The position numbers were made by a program, and so were the translations under genes. Positions 54,868-64,000 of a DNA stretch of 64,000 bases are shown here, piece after piece. The notes below the pieces were generated by a model, which ran no database searches, was not told the DNA's origin, and saw only the letters and a program-made list of their open reading frames with translations. This DNA comes from Apilactobacillus kunkeei DSM 12361 = ATCC 700308 (lineage in GTDB: Bacteria > Bacillota > Bacilli > Lactobacillales > Lactobacillaceae): positions 62,001-126,000 of the forward strand of contig NZ_JXDB01000007.1 of the NCBI RefSeq assembly GCF_001281265.1. The letters run 5' to 3'. Positions within the stretch are counted from its first letter, which is position 1. Each line of letters starts with the position of its first letter.

Positions 54868-55968
54868 TCACCTGTATGCATTAAAACTGATTTTGGTTAA
54901 CATATCATATAACTGCTTAGCAGCTAAACTGGTTTCGGCCATGTTGTAGATGTCATCGATTAACCCACTATCATTAATCAATATTCTAGCAATCGCGTAT
55001 TGACCATCTGAACTTAATAAGTCGATAAACGTTGTTAAACGGTGGCAAGTGTCATCACTTAATGTTGATAATGCAGTTACGTATTCACTGACTAATGATT
55101 GCTTAGTAACCTCATCGTTAGAGGCTAGTTTATCAACGACATCTTGTAAGTCGCCATTTAAATCAATCTTATCATCGATAGATTGATGCATGAATTTAAT
55201 AAAGGCTTCTGCAATGGATGGTCCTACATTTCCCGAGATGACCTCGCTTAAAATGTCTTCATCATAATCGTCGTTGTATTGATTAATGATGTTTGAAACA
55301 CGGTGCCAAGATCTAGGCGTCGGTTTAATTTCATCATGGCCATAATCTAAAAATTCGGGATTGTCACTAATAAAATTAATGACTTGTTGGTTAACTTGGT
55401 TCTCTTTTGCCCACTTTAGCCAATCGTTTGCATCAGTTTGCATGTTCACGTGTACAGTTCTATCGGTGATAGCGTCGTCACTAGCATAGACATCATAATT
55501 AGAACTAATATCATCAGGGTTTTCAGCAATGATGATGTGGACTTGCTTTGGTAATACCACCGAATTAATGCGGCGTTGTAATACTAAATTCATTAGCTCA
55601 CTTTGTACGTCAGAAGTTCCACGATTAAATTCATCTAAGAACCAATAGATTAGTTTGTACGGATTAGCCTCAGCATATTTAATAATTTCAATAATCGTGT
55701 GAGAGTAACCGAATTTAACATCTGCTAGTGTTCCATACTTGTCAGTTTCAATAAATGACTTGTCTGTTAATGGTGGCACAGGAATAGCTAAATCACCTTT
55801 TTCAGATAAACTCACAACTGTAGTAAATAATTTGGCGTGATTTTGCTCAGCTAATTGACTTACAAGTGCAGACTTCCCAATTCCAGCAAGACCAACGATA
55901 TTTGCTACCGCACCACTTTTTTCAATCAAATCTACAGCTTGCATTGTTTTAATAAAACCTAATGCCAT
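54868..55968 (-). CDS. MoxR-type AAA+ ATPase
   Basis: A 366-aa protein. Walker A is GLAGIGKS (26-33), Walker B is LIYWFLDEFNRG (Asp112-Glu113), and sensor/Arg regions include IIIAENPDD and TPRSWHRVSN. C-terminal helices follow. The ATG at 55968 is six bases after AGGAGGG, which itself abuts the ffh terminator's T-tract. MoxR ATPases usually work with VWA proteins as chaperones or metal-insertion machines. Its partner is the next gene. Confidence 0.85.
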   Translation of the reverse strand: MALGFIKTMQAVDLIEKSGAVANIVGLAGIGKSALVSQLAEQNHAKLFTTVVSLSEKGDLAIPVPPLTDKSFIETDKYGTLADVKFGYSHTIIEIIKYAEANPYKLIYWFLDEFNRGTSDVQSELMNLVLQRRINSVVLPKQVHIIIAENPDDISSNYDVYASDDAITDRTVHVNMQTDANDWLKWAKENQVNQQVINFISDNPEFLDYGHDEIKPTPRSWHRVSNIINQYNDDYDEDILSEVISGNVGPSIAEAFIKFMHQSIDDKIDLNGDLQDVVDKLASNDEVTKQSLVSEYVTALSTLSDDTCHRLTTFIDLLSSDGQYAIARILINDSGLIDDIYNMAETSLAAKQLYDMLTKISFNAYR

Positions 55969-55981
55969 AAACATCCCTCCT

Positions 55982-56019
55982 AAAAAAGACACAACTACCC
56001 AGGGTAATTATGCCTTTTC
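55982..56019 (-). terminator. Terminator of ffh, abutting the AAA gene ribosome-binding site
   Basis: Minus-strand arms 56017-56003 and 55999-55985 pair over 15 bp (three G-U pairs) around a 3-nt loop, then six T residues run directly into AGGAGGG. Confidence 0.8.
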
Positions 56020-56021
56020 CA

Positions 56022-57500
56022 TTATTTGCGTTTTTTGTTACGTTTGTGCTTATTTTTATTCATTTTTTTGCTAATTTTTCTGCTCATGCGTTTCATTGCC
56101 ATTTGTGAGATCTTGCCACCTAGGCCGCCACCCATTCCTGGCATTGAAGGCATTCCGTCCATGCCCATGTTACCCATCATTTGTTCCATACCAGACATAT
56201 TACCCTTAGACATCTTATTCATCATGTCTTTCATTTGATTAAATTGTTTAATCATACGGTTAACTTCTTGAATTGGACGTCCACATCCACGTGAGATACG
56301 ACGTCTTCTTGATGGATTTAATAAATCAGGATTATTACGTTCTTCATAAGTCATTGAATAGATAATTGCCTTGATGTGTTCTAAATCCTTAGGATCCATG
56401 TTCACGTTCTTCAAGGCAGGATTATTAGCCATCCCTGGAATCATCTTCATGATTTCATCCAAAGGACCCATCTTTTGAATTTGTTCTAGTTGGTCTAGGA
56501 AATCTTCAAATCCAAAAGTATTGTTTTGCATCTTTTCGGCTAATTCTTTGGCTTGCTTTTCATCATAATCATTTTGAGTCTTTTCGATTAACGATAGAAT
56601 GTCACCCATTCCAAGAATACGAGAAGCCATACGGTCTGGATGGAAGACATCAAGTGCTTCCATCTTTTCACCTTGTCCCACAAACTTAATTGGTTTTTGG
56701 GTTACTTCACGAATTGAAAGGGCAGCCCCACCACGAGTGTCACCATCTAACTTAGTTAAAACAACACCGGTAATATCTAGTGCATCGTTAAAGCCTTCTG
56801 CGGTATTAACGGCATTTTGACCAGTCATTGCATCAACAACCAATAGGATTTCATCAGGATGAGTCAATTCCTTAATGTTCTTTAATTCGTCCATTAAGGC
56901 TTCATCGATTTGTAGACGACCAGCAGTATCGATTAATACGTAGTCATTATGGTCTTCTTTGGCCTTTGCCATCCCATTTCTAACAATTTCAACTGGATCG
57001 ACATCAGTGCCTTGTTGGAAAACAGGAACATCAATTTGTTTCCCAACTGTTTCCAATTGGTCGATGGCAGCTGGACGGTAAACGTCGGCTGCGATTAGTA
57101 ATGGACGAGCATTTTCTTCTTTTTTAAGTTTTAAAGCTAATTTACCAACAGTGGTAGTTTTACCTGCCCCTTGTAAACCAGCCATCATGATAACAGTTGG
57201 AATCTTTTCAGATTTGTTCAATGGGACTGCTTCTTCACCCATTGTCTTTGTTAATTCTTCATTAACAATCTTTACGATTTGTTGAGCTGGATTCAATCCT
57301 TCCAATACTTCCGCTCCACGAGAACGTTCTTGGACACGCTTAACAAAATTTCTTACAACTGTGAAGTTAACATCGGCTTCAAGTAAAGCAAGTCTAATTT
57401 CACGCATAGTTTCTCTTAAGTCAGCTTCAGAAACTTTACCTTTACCACGTAAATTACGCATTGCTTTTTGAAGACGTTCTGTTAATCCTTCAAATGCCAT
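56022..57500 (-). CDS. ffh: Signal recognition particle GTPase Ffh
   Basis: A 492-aa protein. The NG domain has GLQGAGKTTTVGKLALKLKK, DTAGRLQID and TKLDGDTRGGAAL. The M domain is Met-rich (QMKDMMNKMSKGN) with SRRRRISRGCGRP, the SRP-RNA motif. A basic Lys/Asn tail ends the protein. It binds signal peptides and partners with FtsY, encoded two genes upstream. ylxM precedes it by 14 bp. Confidence 0.97.
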   Translation of the reverse strand: MAFEGLTERLQKAMRNLRGKGKVSEADLRETMREIRLALLEADVNFTVVRNFVKRVQERSRGAEVLEGLNPAQQIVKIVNEELTKTMGEEAVPLNKSEKIPTVIMMAGLQGAGKTTTVGKLALKLKKEENARPLLIAADVYRPAAIDQLETVGKQIDVPVFQQGTDVDPVEIVRNGMAKAKEDHNDYVLIDTAGRLQIDEALMDELKNIKELTHPDEILLVVDAMTGQNAVNTAEGFNDALDITGVVLTKLDGDTRGGAALSIREVTQKPIKFVGQGEKMEALDVFHPDRMASRILGMGDILSLIEKTQNDYDEKQAKELAEKMQNNTFGFEDFLDQLEQIQKMGPLDEIMKMIPGMANNPALKNVNMDPKDLEHIKAIIYSMTYEERNNPDLLNPSRRRRISRGCGRPIQEVNRMIKQFNQMKDMMNKMSKGNMSGMEQMMGNMGMDGMPSMPGMGGGLGGKISQMAMKRMSRKISKKMNKNKHKRNKKRK

Positions 57501-57514
57501 TTATTTCACCACTT

Positions 57515-57856
57515 TCATTTTTCTTCAGTTACTTCTAAATCATCAACTAATTGATTTAGTTTATCGTCATTTGGATAGTTATCCTTAACGTAATTTCTAA
57601 TTGCATCAGTTTGATCATTTCTTTTCACAAAATCTGCATACAAGTGAAGTTGTGCTTCATATTTTTCCAGAATTACTTCTGTTCTTCTTATGTTATCATA
57701 CACAGCCTGTCTACTGACATTAAACTCTTCAGAAATTTCTCCCAATGAGTAATCGTCAGCATAATAAAGTTGAATATAACTATCTTGCTTATTTGTTAAT
57801 AATGGACGATAAAATTCGAATAAAGAATTAATTCGATAATTTTTTTCCATTTCCAA
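57515..57856 (-). CDS. ylxM: SRP-associated regulator YlxM
   Basis: A 113-aa helix-turn-helix protein: [21 protein letters not shown] is the sigma-4-like HTH. In streptococci YlxM modulates SRP GTPase activity. The start is TTG at 57856, about ten bases after AAAGGA. ATG at 57850 is an alternative. It lies between ftsY and ffh as in Bacillus. Confidence 0.92.
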   Translation of the reverse strand: MEMEKNYRINSLFEFYRPLLTNKQDSYIQLYYADDYSLGEISEEFNVSRQAVYDNIRRTEVILEKYEAQLHLYADFVKRNDQTDAIRNYVKDNYPNDDKLNQLVDDLEVTEEK

Positions 57857-57881
57857 TTAAATCAAGTCCTTTCAGTTCAGA

Positions 57882-59102
57882 CTATTTAATTAGACCCTTA
57901 AATAATCCATATACAAAATCATTTGCGTTAAATTCTCTTAAATCTTCTACCTTTTCACCTAAACCAACGTACTTAACTGGAACATGAAGTTCATTTCTAA
58001 TTGCTAAAACAATTCCACCTTTGGCAGTACCATCTAGTTTAGTTAACACGATACCAGAAACATTGGTGGTTTCCTTGAATAGCTTAGCTTGGTTTAAGGC
58101 GTTTTGACCTGTGGTTGAATCTAGAACTAATAAGACTTCATGAGGAGCGTCTGGAATTTCTCTAGTTAAGACCTTCTTCATCTTAGCAAGTTCGTTCATT
58201 AAATTAACCTTGTTTTGAAGTCTACCAGCAGTATCTACGAATAAAATATCATAGTTTTCATCTTTAGCCTTATGAACTGCTTCATAAACAACTGCAGATG
58301 GGTCGCTTTGTTCAGGCTTCTTGACGATATCAACACCATCACGTTTTGCCCATTCATCTAATTGTTGAATAGCACCAGCTCTAAATGTATCTGCGGCAGC
58401 TAATAATACTTTCTTGCCTTGTTGCTTGTACATATTAGCCATCTTACCGATTGTAGTAGTCTTACCAACACCATTAACCCCAACGAATAAAATAACAGTT
58501 GGGCCTTGGCTAGCAAAATGAATTTCGGTATTTTCATCATTACCATTTTGATCATAGATATCAATCATCTTTTGAATGATAACGTTTTGAACATCATCTT
58601 TACTCTTGGAATTTTGTAACTTAACTTCATCCCTTAATTGGTCTGTTAAGCTAACAGCCATATCAAATCCAACGTCTGATTCAATTAGAGTATCTTCTAG
58701 GTCTTCGAAGAAGTCTTCATCAACACTTCTGAAGTTAGCAAACAAACGGTTCAAACGTTCCCCAAATGTACTTCTGGATTTTTCTAGTCCTTCAGTAAAC
58801 TTAGTTTGATCATCTTCAACAGACTTTTCAGCAGATGGTTGTTTCTCAACAGTTTGTTCTTCAACTTTTTCTTCGTCAGCGTTGTCATCAACGTCTGATT
58901 CTTTTGAATCTTCTTCTTGGTCAGATGGTTCTTGTTCTTTTTCACTAGTTACAGTTGCTTGTTCACTAACTTGGTCAACTTTATCATCTGTTTTTTGTCC
59001 ATCATCAACAGCAGCAGTTTCATCGCTTTTTACTTCTTCAACTTTACTATTGTTTTTTTCTTCTTCGTTATTACGCTTTTTAAAAATATCAAATAATCCC
59101 AT
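57882..59102 (-). CDS. ftsY: Signal recognition particle receptor FtsY
   Basis: A 406-aa GTPase. The first 110 residues are strongly acidic (Glu/Asp/Ser/Lys-rich), typical of the membrane-targeting A domain. The NG domain has GVNGVGKTTTIGKMANMYK, DTAGRLQNKVNL and TKLDGTAKGGIVL. It receives SRP-ribosome complexes at the membrane. It lies 3 bp from smc. Confidence 0.97.
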   Translation of the reverse strand: MGLFDIFKKRNNEEEKNNSKVEEVKSDETAAVDDGQKTDDKVDQVSEQATVTSEKEQEPSDQEEDSKESDVDDNADEEKVEEQTVEKQPSAEKSVEDDQTKFTEGLEKSRSTFGERLNRLFANFRSVDEDFFEDLEDTLIESDVGFDMAVSLTDQLRDEVKLQNSKSKDDVQNVIIQKMIDIYDQNGNDENTEIHFASQGPTVILFVGVNGVGKTTTIGKMANMYKQQGKKVLLAAADTFRAGAIQQLDEWAKRDGVDIVKKPEQSDPSAVVYEAVHKAKDENYDILFVDTAGRLQNKVNLMNELAKMKKVLTREIPDAPHEVLLVLDSTTGQNALNQAKLFKETTNVSGIVLTKLDGTAKGGIVLAIRNELHVPVKYVGLGEKVEDLREFNANDFVYGLFKGLIK

Positions 59103-59105
59103 AGC

Positions 59106-62100
59106 TTATTCCTCCGCGGCATTAAATTTGTTTAGGTTAGCTGTAACCACTTTAGAAACTCCGGAATTTTGCATGGTAACTCCATACAATGTATCGGCAT
59201 AAACCATTGTTTCTTTTCTATGCGTGATAACGATAAATTGCGTTCCATCGTCTAGTTTAGTCATGTATCGGGCGTATCTATCGACGTTTTCTGCATCCAA
59301 TGCGGATTCAGCTTCATCCAAGATACTGAAAGGTACCGGCTTAACTTTTAACACGGCGAAAAGTAATGCAATGGCTGTTAATGCTTTTTCTCCCCCTGAT
59401 AATAAAGACATATGACGGTACTTCTTACCAGGTGGTTGTGCCATAATTTCAATTCCAGTAGTTAACAAATCATTCGGATCTGTAAGTAATAATTTTGCTT
59501 TTCCACCACCAAAAATTTCGTTATAAACTTTTGAGAATTGGGTAGCAATTGAATCGAAAGTATCCTTAAATTTCTTTTCAACAGTAACATCAATCTTGTT
59601 CATGGTATCAGTTAGTTGTTGGCTAGAATTCTTCAAATCATCTGATTGTTGTACTAGAAATTCGTATCGTTTTGATACTTCCTTGTACTCATCAATTGCG
59701 GATACATTGACAACTCCTAGATGGTCGATTGAACGACGTAAATCGTCGATATGAGCCTTAATATTATCGATGGTATCGTCGACAACAATATCATCAATTT
59801 CATTTAGGTTAACCTCATACTTACCAATTAGTTGTTGTTTTAGACTAGCAAGTTGCTTTTCCAATTGATCAAACTTGTTAGTTTGTTTATTTAGATAATT
59901 TTGTTGGTTAACAGAGTCCATTGTTTGCTTATCAATTTGGTCTTCAATTTCTTTGATTTCAGCTTGATGCTCATCAATGGATTCTTTGCATTCTTGTAGA
60001 TTACTTTGGATAACCTGGATTTGTTGGTTAACTAACTTAATTTCGTCATCTTGGTTTACTGAAAGCATATTATTACTAATTGCTTCATTTAACTCATCAA
60101 TGTTGTCTTTTTCGTCATCAATATCAGCATCTAATCGATCAAAATCTTCAATTAGGTTTGCCTTTTGGTCACGGAAATTGGATAGTTTTTCCTTCAATAC
60201 AATCAATTTTTCACGCGTTGACTGTACCTTTGAAGAGTTATTATCCTTCATTGATTCCAAAGTTTCAATCTTTTCTTGAATATCTTTTGATTTAGTTTGA
60301 TTATTTACCAAATCAACATTCAATTGTTCTTTTAGTTTCTTGTTTTGACGTTGTTTTTCATCAATATCATCGTCAAACAATCCACCATTAGACATTCTGA
60401 TTGCCTTTAGTTCACGTTGCTTTCTAACTAAGGATTCCTTAGCAAAGGTCAATTTGTTATTGATTGAGTCTAGTTGACCATCGTATTTACGCTTATTGTC
60501 ATAGAAAGAGTCAGATTTAGCATTTAACTCTTTTAGTTGATCTTGTAATTCAACCAGCTTAGCCTCAGTCTGCTTGGCAACCTCTTGGCTTTCCTTAAAT
60601 TGCTTTTCTAACTCTTCTAACTTATTCTTTTGGGTCAAGACACCATCATATTGACGTTTGTTAGAACCACCGGTGATTGAACCACCAGCATTAACGATTT
60701 CACCACTTAGGGTCACAATTCGGTTAGAATGTCTAATCTTGTTACCAATATCGGTAGCAGTATGTAAATCATTAACGATTAAAACATTACCTAACAAATG
60801 ACTAGTAACTGATTTAAGTTTGTCATTAATTTGGACCAATTCGTTGGCCACACCAATGAATCCATCGCTATTTTGACAGGTACTTAAAACGTTATTGTTA
60901 ACGCTGCGTTGTGAAATTTCATTAACGGGCAAGAAAGTAGCTCTTCCCAAACGATTATCGTTTAAAAACTTAACCGCTTGTCTAGCTGAAGAATTGTTAG
61001 TGACCACAATTTGTTGTAATTGATTACCTAAAGCAGTTTCAATTGCTGTGGTATATTCAGCAGGTACTTTGATAAAGTCGGATACTGAACCCAATACACC
61101 ATTAAGATGTTTTTTATTATTTAAGACACTTTGGGCACCACGATAAAAATTACTATGATCGTTTTGCAAATTATTCAAACTATTATATTTAATTTTAAGG
61201 TTTTGCGTATCTTCTAATTGTTTGTACCAAATGGCTTGTTGATTATCTACTTGTTTTTTTAGACCGTTCACCTGAGCTTGATAGTCGTTAAAATCGCTTT
61301 GCACCTTTTGAACTTCTTCATTCTTCTTGTTATAAGCCTGATTTAACTCTTTGACTGATTGTTCTAATTGATTGATTTCATTGTTTACTCCAGAAATCTT
61401 TTGACGATTGGAGTCATTTTGTACATCAGCTTGCTTTTGGGTCTTTTCTAAGTAAGTAGATTCATTGTTAACATTAGCAATTTTTTGCATAATCGCTAAA
61501 TATTCACCACGAACATCCTCATACTCTTCCTTTTTATCAGCAATCATTTGGTCAATCTTATCCTCATCAATTTCTTCAAGATATTGTTTATGCTTATCAA
61601 TTTCTTGATTTAACTTGTCGATTTCAGAGTTGATTTCTTTTTCTTTTGTTTGTAAATCAGCAACTTGTGAATTTAACTTTTCTAGGTTGGCTTTATGTTC
61701 CTTCAAACTAGTCTTTTTAAATTCAATTTCTTGCTTGGAAAGATTTTGTTGACCTGATAATTGCTCAATCTTCTTAGAGTAGTTCAACAGATTATCTTGT
61801 TGTTCTTCCTTCTTTGTTAGAAGAACCTCAAGTTGTTCATTTAATGACTTCTTTTGACTGGTAAGCTCATTTAAGTGTTTGTTAATATCTTCGGCGTTTT
61901 GCTTTTCCTCAGCAATAATCGTCTTGGTGTTATTCCAATCAGCACCAACTTGATTTAATTCAAGTGCAATTCTTGAAACATCGTATTTTTTCAATTCTTT
62001 TTTCAAATCTAAATACTTAATTGCCGTTTCACTTTGCTCTTTTAATTGGTCATTTCGATCTTTAAGTTCGAAAATAATGTCTTCAACTCTATCAAGATTT

Positions 62101-62657
62101 TCATGAGTTTGTTGAAGCTTTAAGTTGGCATCATGCTTTTGTTGTTTATACTTGTAAACACCAGCTGCTGTTTCAATAATAGAACGACGATCTTCAGGCT
62201 TACTGTTAAAGATATCTTCAACGCTACCTTGAGAAATGATTGAAAATGAACCAATTCCCATCCCTGTGTCCATAAATAGATTATTGATATCCTTCAATCG
62301 GCATTCAGAATTATTAATTAAGTATTGGCTTTCACCGCTACGATACAAGCGTCTTGTAATAATAATTTCTGAATATGAACTATTAATGTATTGGTCGGTA
62401 TTGTCCAAGGTTAACTTAACTTCGGCACGATTGACCGGTTTATGAGTACTAGAACCAGAAAAAATAACGTCGGACATCTTTGAACCACGTAAAGTCTTAG
62501 AAGATTGTTCACCGAGTACCCATCTGATAGCTTCAATAACATTACTTTTACCACTACCATTAGGACCAACAATCGCAGTTAAACCATCTGTAAAGTTAAT
62601 GGTTGTTTTGTTTGCAAAGGATTTAAATCCAGCAATCTCTAATGATTTTAACTTCAA
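59106..62657 (-). CDS. smc: Chromosome-partition SMC ATPase
   Basis: An 1183-aa condensin. Walker A is VGPNGSGKSNVIEAI at the N-terminus, then a coiled coil, the hinge (about 505-660: LGSVSDFIKVPAEYTTAIET), a second coiled coil, the C-terminal signature LLSGGEKALTAIALLFA and Walker B FSILDEAESALD. Gln- and Asn-rich coils are normal in AT-rich genomes. ScpA and ScpB are elsewhere. It lies 21 bp after rnc. Confidence 0.97.
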   Translation of the reverse strand: MKLKSLEIAGFKSFANKTTINFTDGLTAIVGPNGSGKSNVIEAIRWVLGEQSSKTLRGSKMSDVIFSGSSTHKPVNRAEVKLTLDNTDQYINSSYSEIIITRRLYRSGESQYLINNSECRLKDINNLFMDTGMGIGSFSIISQGSVEDIFNSKPEDRRSIIETAAGVYKYKQQKHDANLKLQQTHENLDRVEDIIFELKDRNDQLKEQSETAIKYLDLKKELKKYDVSRIALELNQVGADWNNTKTIIAEEKQNAEDINKHLNELTSQKKSLNEQLEVLLTKKEEQQDNLLNYSKKIEQLSGQQNLSKQEIEFKKTSLKEHKANLEKLNSQVADLQTKEKEINSEIDKLNQEIDKHKQYLEEIDEDKIDQMIADKKEEYEDVRGEYLAIMQKIANVNNESTYLEKTQKQADVQNDSNRQKISGVNNEINQLEQSVKELNQAYNKKNEEVQKVQSDFNDYQAQVNGLKKQVDNQQAIWYKQLEDTQNLKIKYNSLNNLQNDHSNFYRGAQSVLNNKKHLNGVLGSVSDFIKVPAEYTTAIETALGNQLQQIVVTNNSSARQAVKFLNDNRLGRATFLPVNEISQRSVNNNVLSTCQNSDGFIGVANELVQINDKLKSVTSHLLGNVLIVNDLHTATDIGNKIRHSNRIVTLSGEIVNAGGSITGGSNKRQYDGVLTQKNKLEELEKQFKESQEVAKQTEAKLVELQDQLKELNAKSDSFYDNKRKYDGQLDSINNKLTFAKESLVRKQRELKAIRMSNGGLFDDDIDEKQRQNKKLKEQLNVDLVNNQTKSKDIQEKIETLESMKDNNSSKVQSTREKLIVLKEKLSNFRDQKANLIEDFDRLDADIDDEKDNIDELNEAISNNMLSVNQDDEIKLVNQQIQVIQSNLQECKESIDEHQAEIKEIEDQIDKQTMDSVNQQNYLNKQTNKFDQLEKQLASLKQQLIGKYEVNLNEIDDIVVDDTIDNIKAHIDDLRRSIDHLGVVNVSAIDEYKEVSKRYEFLVQQSDDLKNSSQQLTDTMNKIDVTVEKKFKDTFDSIATQFSKVYNEIFGGGKAKLLLTDPNDLLTTGIEIMAQPPGKKYRHMSLLSGGEKALTAIALLFAVLKVKPVPFSILDEAESALDAENVDRYARYMTKLDDGTQFIVITHRKETMVYADTLYGVTMQNSGVSKVVTANLNKFNAAEE

Positions 62658-62678
62658 AGTGATTTCCCCATCCTGTTT

Positions 62679-63371
62679 TTATTCTGTAAGGTTTTTAATT
62701 GCCTTCTTAGCAGCACCTTGTTCTGCATTCTTCTTGGAGTGACCTAGGCCAATACCTTTTTCAACACCATCGATGGTAACGGATACCTTAAAACGACGGT
62801 CGTTTTCCGGACCATTTTCGTCTAATAAGTGATATTCAATATCAACTGGTCCATTTGATTGTGCTAATTCTTGTAATTCAGTTTTGTGATCAAAGAATTC
62901 GTCGAACCATCCCTCGTCTAATTTAGGGAAAATTACTTGATGACAAAACTTAACTACAGGTTCCATTCCTTGGTCAAGATATACTGCCCCAATGAATGAT
63001 TCAAAAATATCACATAATAGTGAATCTCTAGTTCTAGCTTGAGCTTTTTCTTCACCCTTACCTAAACGAATGTACTTATCAAATTCACATTCTCTAGCAA
63101 AACTGCTAAAGCTGTGTTCATTTACCATTGCGGCTCTTAATCTAGTTAAACGGCCTTGTGGTAAATTTGGATAACGTTTGTAAATGTATTCTGATACTAC
63201 TAGTTCGTAAACAGCATCACCCAAAAATTCAATTCGTTCATAAAATTTCAAATTCTTACCTGGATGTTCATTAACGTATGAAGCTTGAGTAAAGGCTTCA
63301 TCTAATAATGATTCATCCTTGAACTTAATGTTAAATCGTTTTTCTAATAAATCATCAAATTCTTTTTCCAA
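62679..63371 (-). CDS. rnc: Ribonuclease III
   Basis: A 230-aa dsRNA endonuclease. The signature ERIEFLGDAVYELVV and the catalytic Asp/Glu region (LCDIFESFIGAVYLD) are intact. The C-terminal dsRBD ends with GLGHSKKNAEQGAAKKAI. The start is TTG, six bases after GGAGGG. It precedes smc as in Bacillus. Confidence 0.96.
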   Translation of the reverse strand: MEKEFDDLLEKRFNIKFKDESLLDEAFTQASYVNEHPGKNLKFYERIEFLGDAVYELVVSEYIYKRYPNLPQGRLTRLRAAMVNEHSFSSFARECEFDKYIRLGKGEEKAQARTRDSLLCDIFESFIGAVYLDQGMEPVVKFCHQVIFPKLDEGWFDEFFDHKTELQELAQSNGPVDIEYHLLDENGPENDRRFKVSVTIDGVEKGIGLGHSKKNAEQGAAKKAIKNLTE

Positions 63372-63396
63372 GTCTTTCCCTCCAGTGAATAATACA

Positions 63397-63432
63397 ACAA
63401 AAGACGATTACTATTGAGTAATCGCCTTTTTA
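63397..63432 (-). terminator. Terminator of acpP
   Basis: On the minus strand AAAAGGCGATTACT pairs with AGTAATCGTCTTTT around a 4-nt loop (one G-U). The T-tract is short and interrupted, so read-through to rnc is possible. Confidence 0.7.
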
Positions 63433-63433
63433 A

Positions 63434-63682
63434 TTATTTGTTATCAGCGTTAGACATAACGTAGTCTACAGCTTCATCAATAGTCTTAATGTTTTCTGCA
63501 TCTTCATCTGAGATATCAGTACCAAAAGTACTTTCTAGAGATAATACAAACTCAACAAAATCAATTGAATCAGCGTCTAAATCGTTTTGAAAGTTTAAAT
63601 CACCTTTAATGGTATCTCTATCAATACTGAATTGATCAGCAACCATATCAGCAATTTTGTTAAATACTTCTTCTTTTGTCAT
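63434..63682 (-). CDS. acpP: Acyl carrier protein
   Basis: An 82-aa acidic protein. The phosphopantetheine-carrying Ser39 lies in DLDADSIDFVEFVL. It follows plsX after 49 bp, so plsX-acpP-rnc-smc continues the Bacillus-like order, without the fabDG genes usually found between. Confidence 0.95.
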   Translation of the reverse strand: MTKEEVFNKIADMVADQFSIDRDTIKGDLNFQNDLDADSIDFVEFVLSLESTFGTDISDEDAENIKTIDEAVDYVMSNADNK

Positions 63683-63731
63683 AATCTATCTCCTTAAAAT
63701 CGTAATTGATAATTCTAATTATAACAGATTT

Positions 63732-64000
63732 TTAGTTATTTTTGGCGTTTTGTTTGATTTGTTGCATATCATCAGCATGCTTATCAAAATATTCAACAAC
63801 GTCATCAATAGTCTTATTATCAATCATTGTCTTAATTTGGAAAATAGTGTTCTTGATTGTAACAGCTTCACTACTACCGTGAGCCTTAACAACAGGAGCC
63901 TTAGTACCCATTAATACGGCACCACCATATTGTGAGTAATCCATTTCCTTAGCAATCTTCTTGAATGTTGGCTTAAGCATTAAAGCACCAACTTTTGACT
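63732..64000 (-). CDS. plsX: Phosphate acyltransferase PlsX, C-terminal part (5' end outside window)
   Basis: The frame runs out of the right edge. KVGALMLKPTFKKI, DYSQYGGAVLMGTKAPVVKAHGSS and AIKNTI-like TIKNTIFQIKTMI match PlsX, which makes acyl-phosphate from acyl-ACP for PlsY. Adjacent acpP supplies the carrier. Confidence 0.92.
   Translation of the reverse strand, partial: SKVGALMLKPTFKKIAKEMDYSQYGGAVLMGTKAPVVKAHGSSEAVTIKNTIFQIKTMIDNKTIDDVVEYFDKHADDMQQIKQNAKNN

Noticed and set aside
58882-59202. 106-codon plus-strand Ser-rich frame
   Set aside because: Antisense of the acidic FtsY domain; no independent support.
1-64000. CRISPR arrays, prophage, insertion sequences, tRNA or rRNA operons
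   Set aside because: No regularly spaced repeats, transposase, integrase or phage genes, and no cloverleaf or rRNA sequence was recognised on either strand.

Overview
The window is a low-GC chromosomal segment of a member of the Lactobacillaceae. Supporting evidence: a class A PBP/RecU pair next to ypsA-gpsB-rnpB-ypsC, a lower mevalonate operon with a type 2 IPP isomerase, ParE/ParC, RqcH, manganese-type pyrophosphatase PpaC, ECF FolT behind a THF riboswitch, and the smc-ftsY-ylxM-ffh-rpsP-khpA-rimM-trmD-rplS cluster. AT-richness and several lost or eroded housekeeping functions fit a reduced heterofermentative lineage such as Apilactobacillus or Fructilactobacillus, but the genus is an inference. 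No tRNA, CRISPR array, insertion sequence or prophage was seen. The only broken gene is a 53-codon membrane-peptide ORF split by TGA.

Layout. 1-9.2 kb: ArlRS-like two-component system, plsY, parE-parC, a LysR regulator and ppaC. 9.2-19.6 kb: small units, namely a PnuC transporter with a structured leader, msrB-msrA behind a Fur-family box, a lipoprotein nuclease, a YdjM-like protein, rqcH, degV, a PanE-like reductase, the THF riboswitch with folT, a divergent glutathione peroxidase, the TGA-split ORF behind a Fur-like box, a GNAT acetyltransferase and a membrane-anchored orphan. 19.6-27.2 kb: a seven-gene leftward operon ebsA-fhs-lspA-rluD-pyrR-carA-carB. 27.2-32.1 kb: an RNase HI-like gene, an amino-acid oxidase, ypsC, rnpB, gpsB, ypsA and recU. 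32.1-42.7 kb: pbp1A, dnaD, ypmB-like, dinG, then mvk-mvaD-pmk-fni. 42.8-50.9 kb: two zinc-ribbon membrane proteins, rsmF-like, a Cof-type HAD, glpK, a tautomerase and a C69 dipeptidase. 50.9-64 kb: rplS-trmD-rimM, khpA-rpsP, a three-gene MoxR AAA/VWA cassette, ffh-ylxM-ftsY-smc-rnc, acpP and the 3' end of plsX.

The most unusual content is a set of housekeeping-type proteins kept as long open frames after losing catalytic residues. CarA lacks the Cys/His/Glu triad. CarB is 833 aa, lacks most of its second ATP-grasp domain and the regulatory domain, and has substitutions at key ligands. DinG keeps its exonuclease motifs but has lost the helicase Walker A, DEAH and arginine motifs. A glutathione peroxidase keeps Cys but lacks Gln and Trp of the tetrad. 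The VWA-linked metallopeptidase-like domain reads HLAMH instead of HExxH. The CarAB pair sits directly behind an intact PyrR with no other pyr gene, so a non-enzymatic or regulatory role is conceivable.

A second theme is initiation and regulation. rluD appears to start at AUU overlapping the lspA stop codon, and ypsA at AUC after a near-perfect Shine-Dalgarno sequence. The AAA/VWA/95-aa cassette lies between ffh and rpsP, which are usually adjacent, and its ribosome-binding site abuts the T-tract of the ffh terminator. It is the best candidate here for an uncharacterised multi-gene system.
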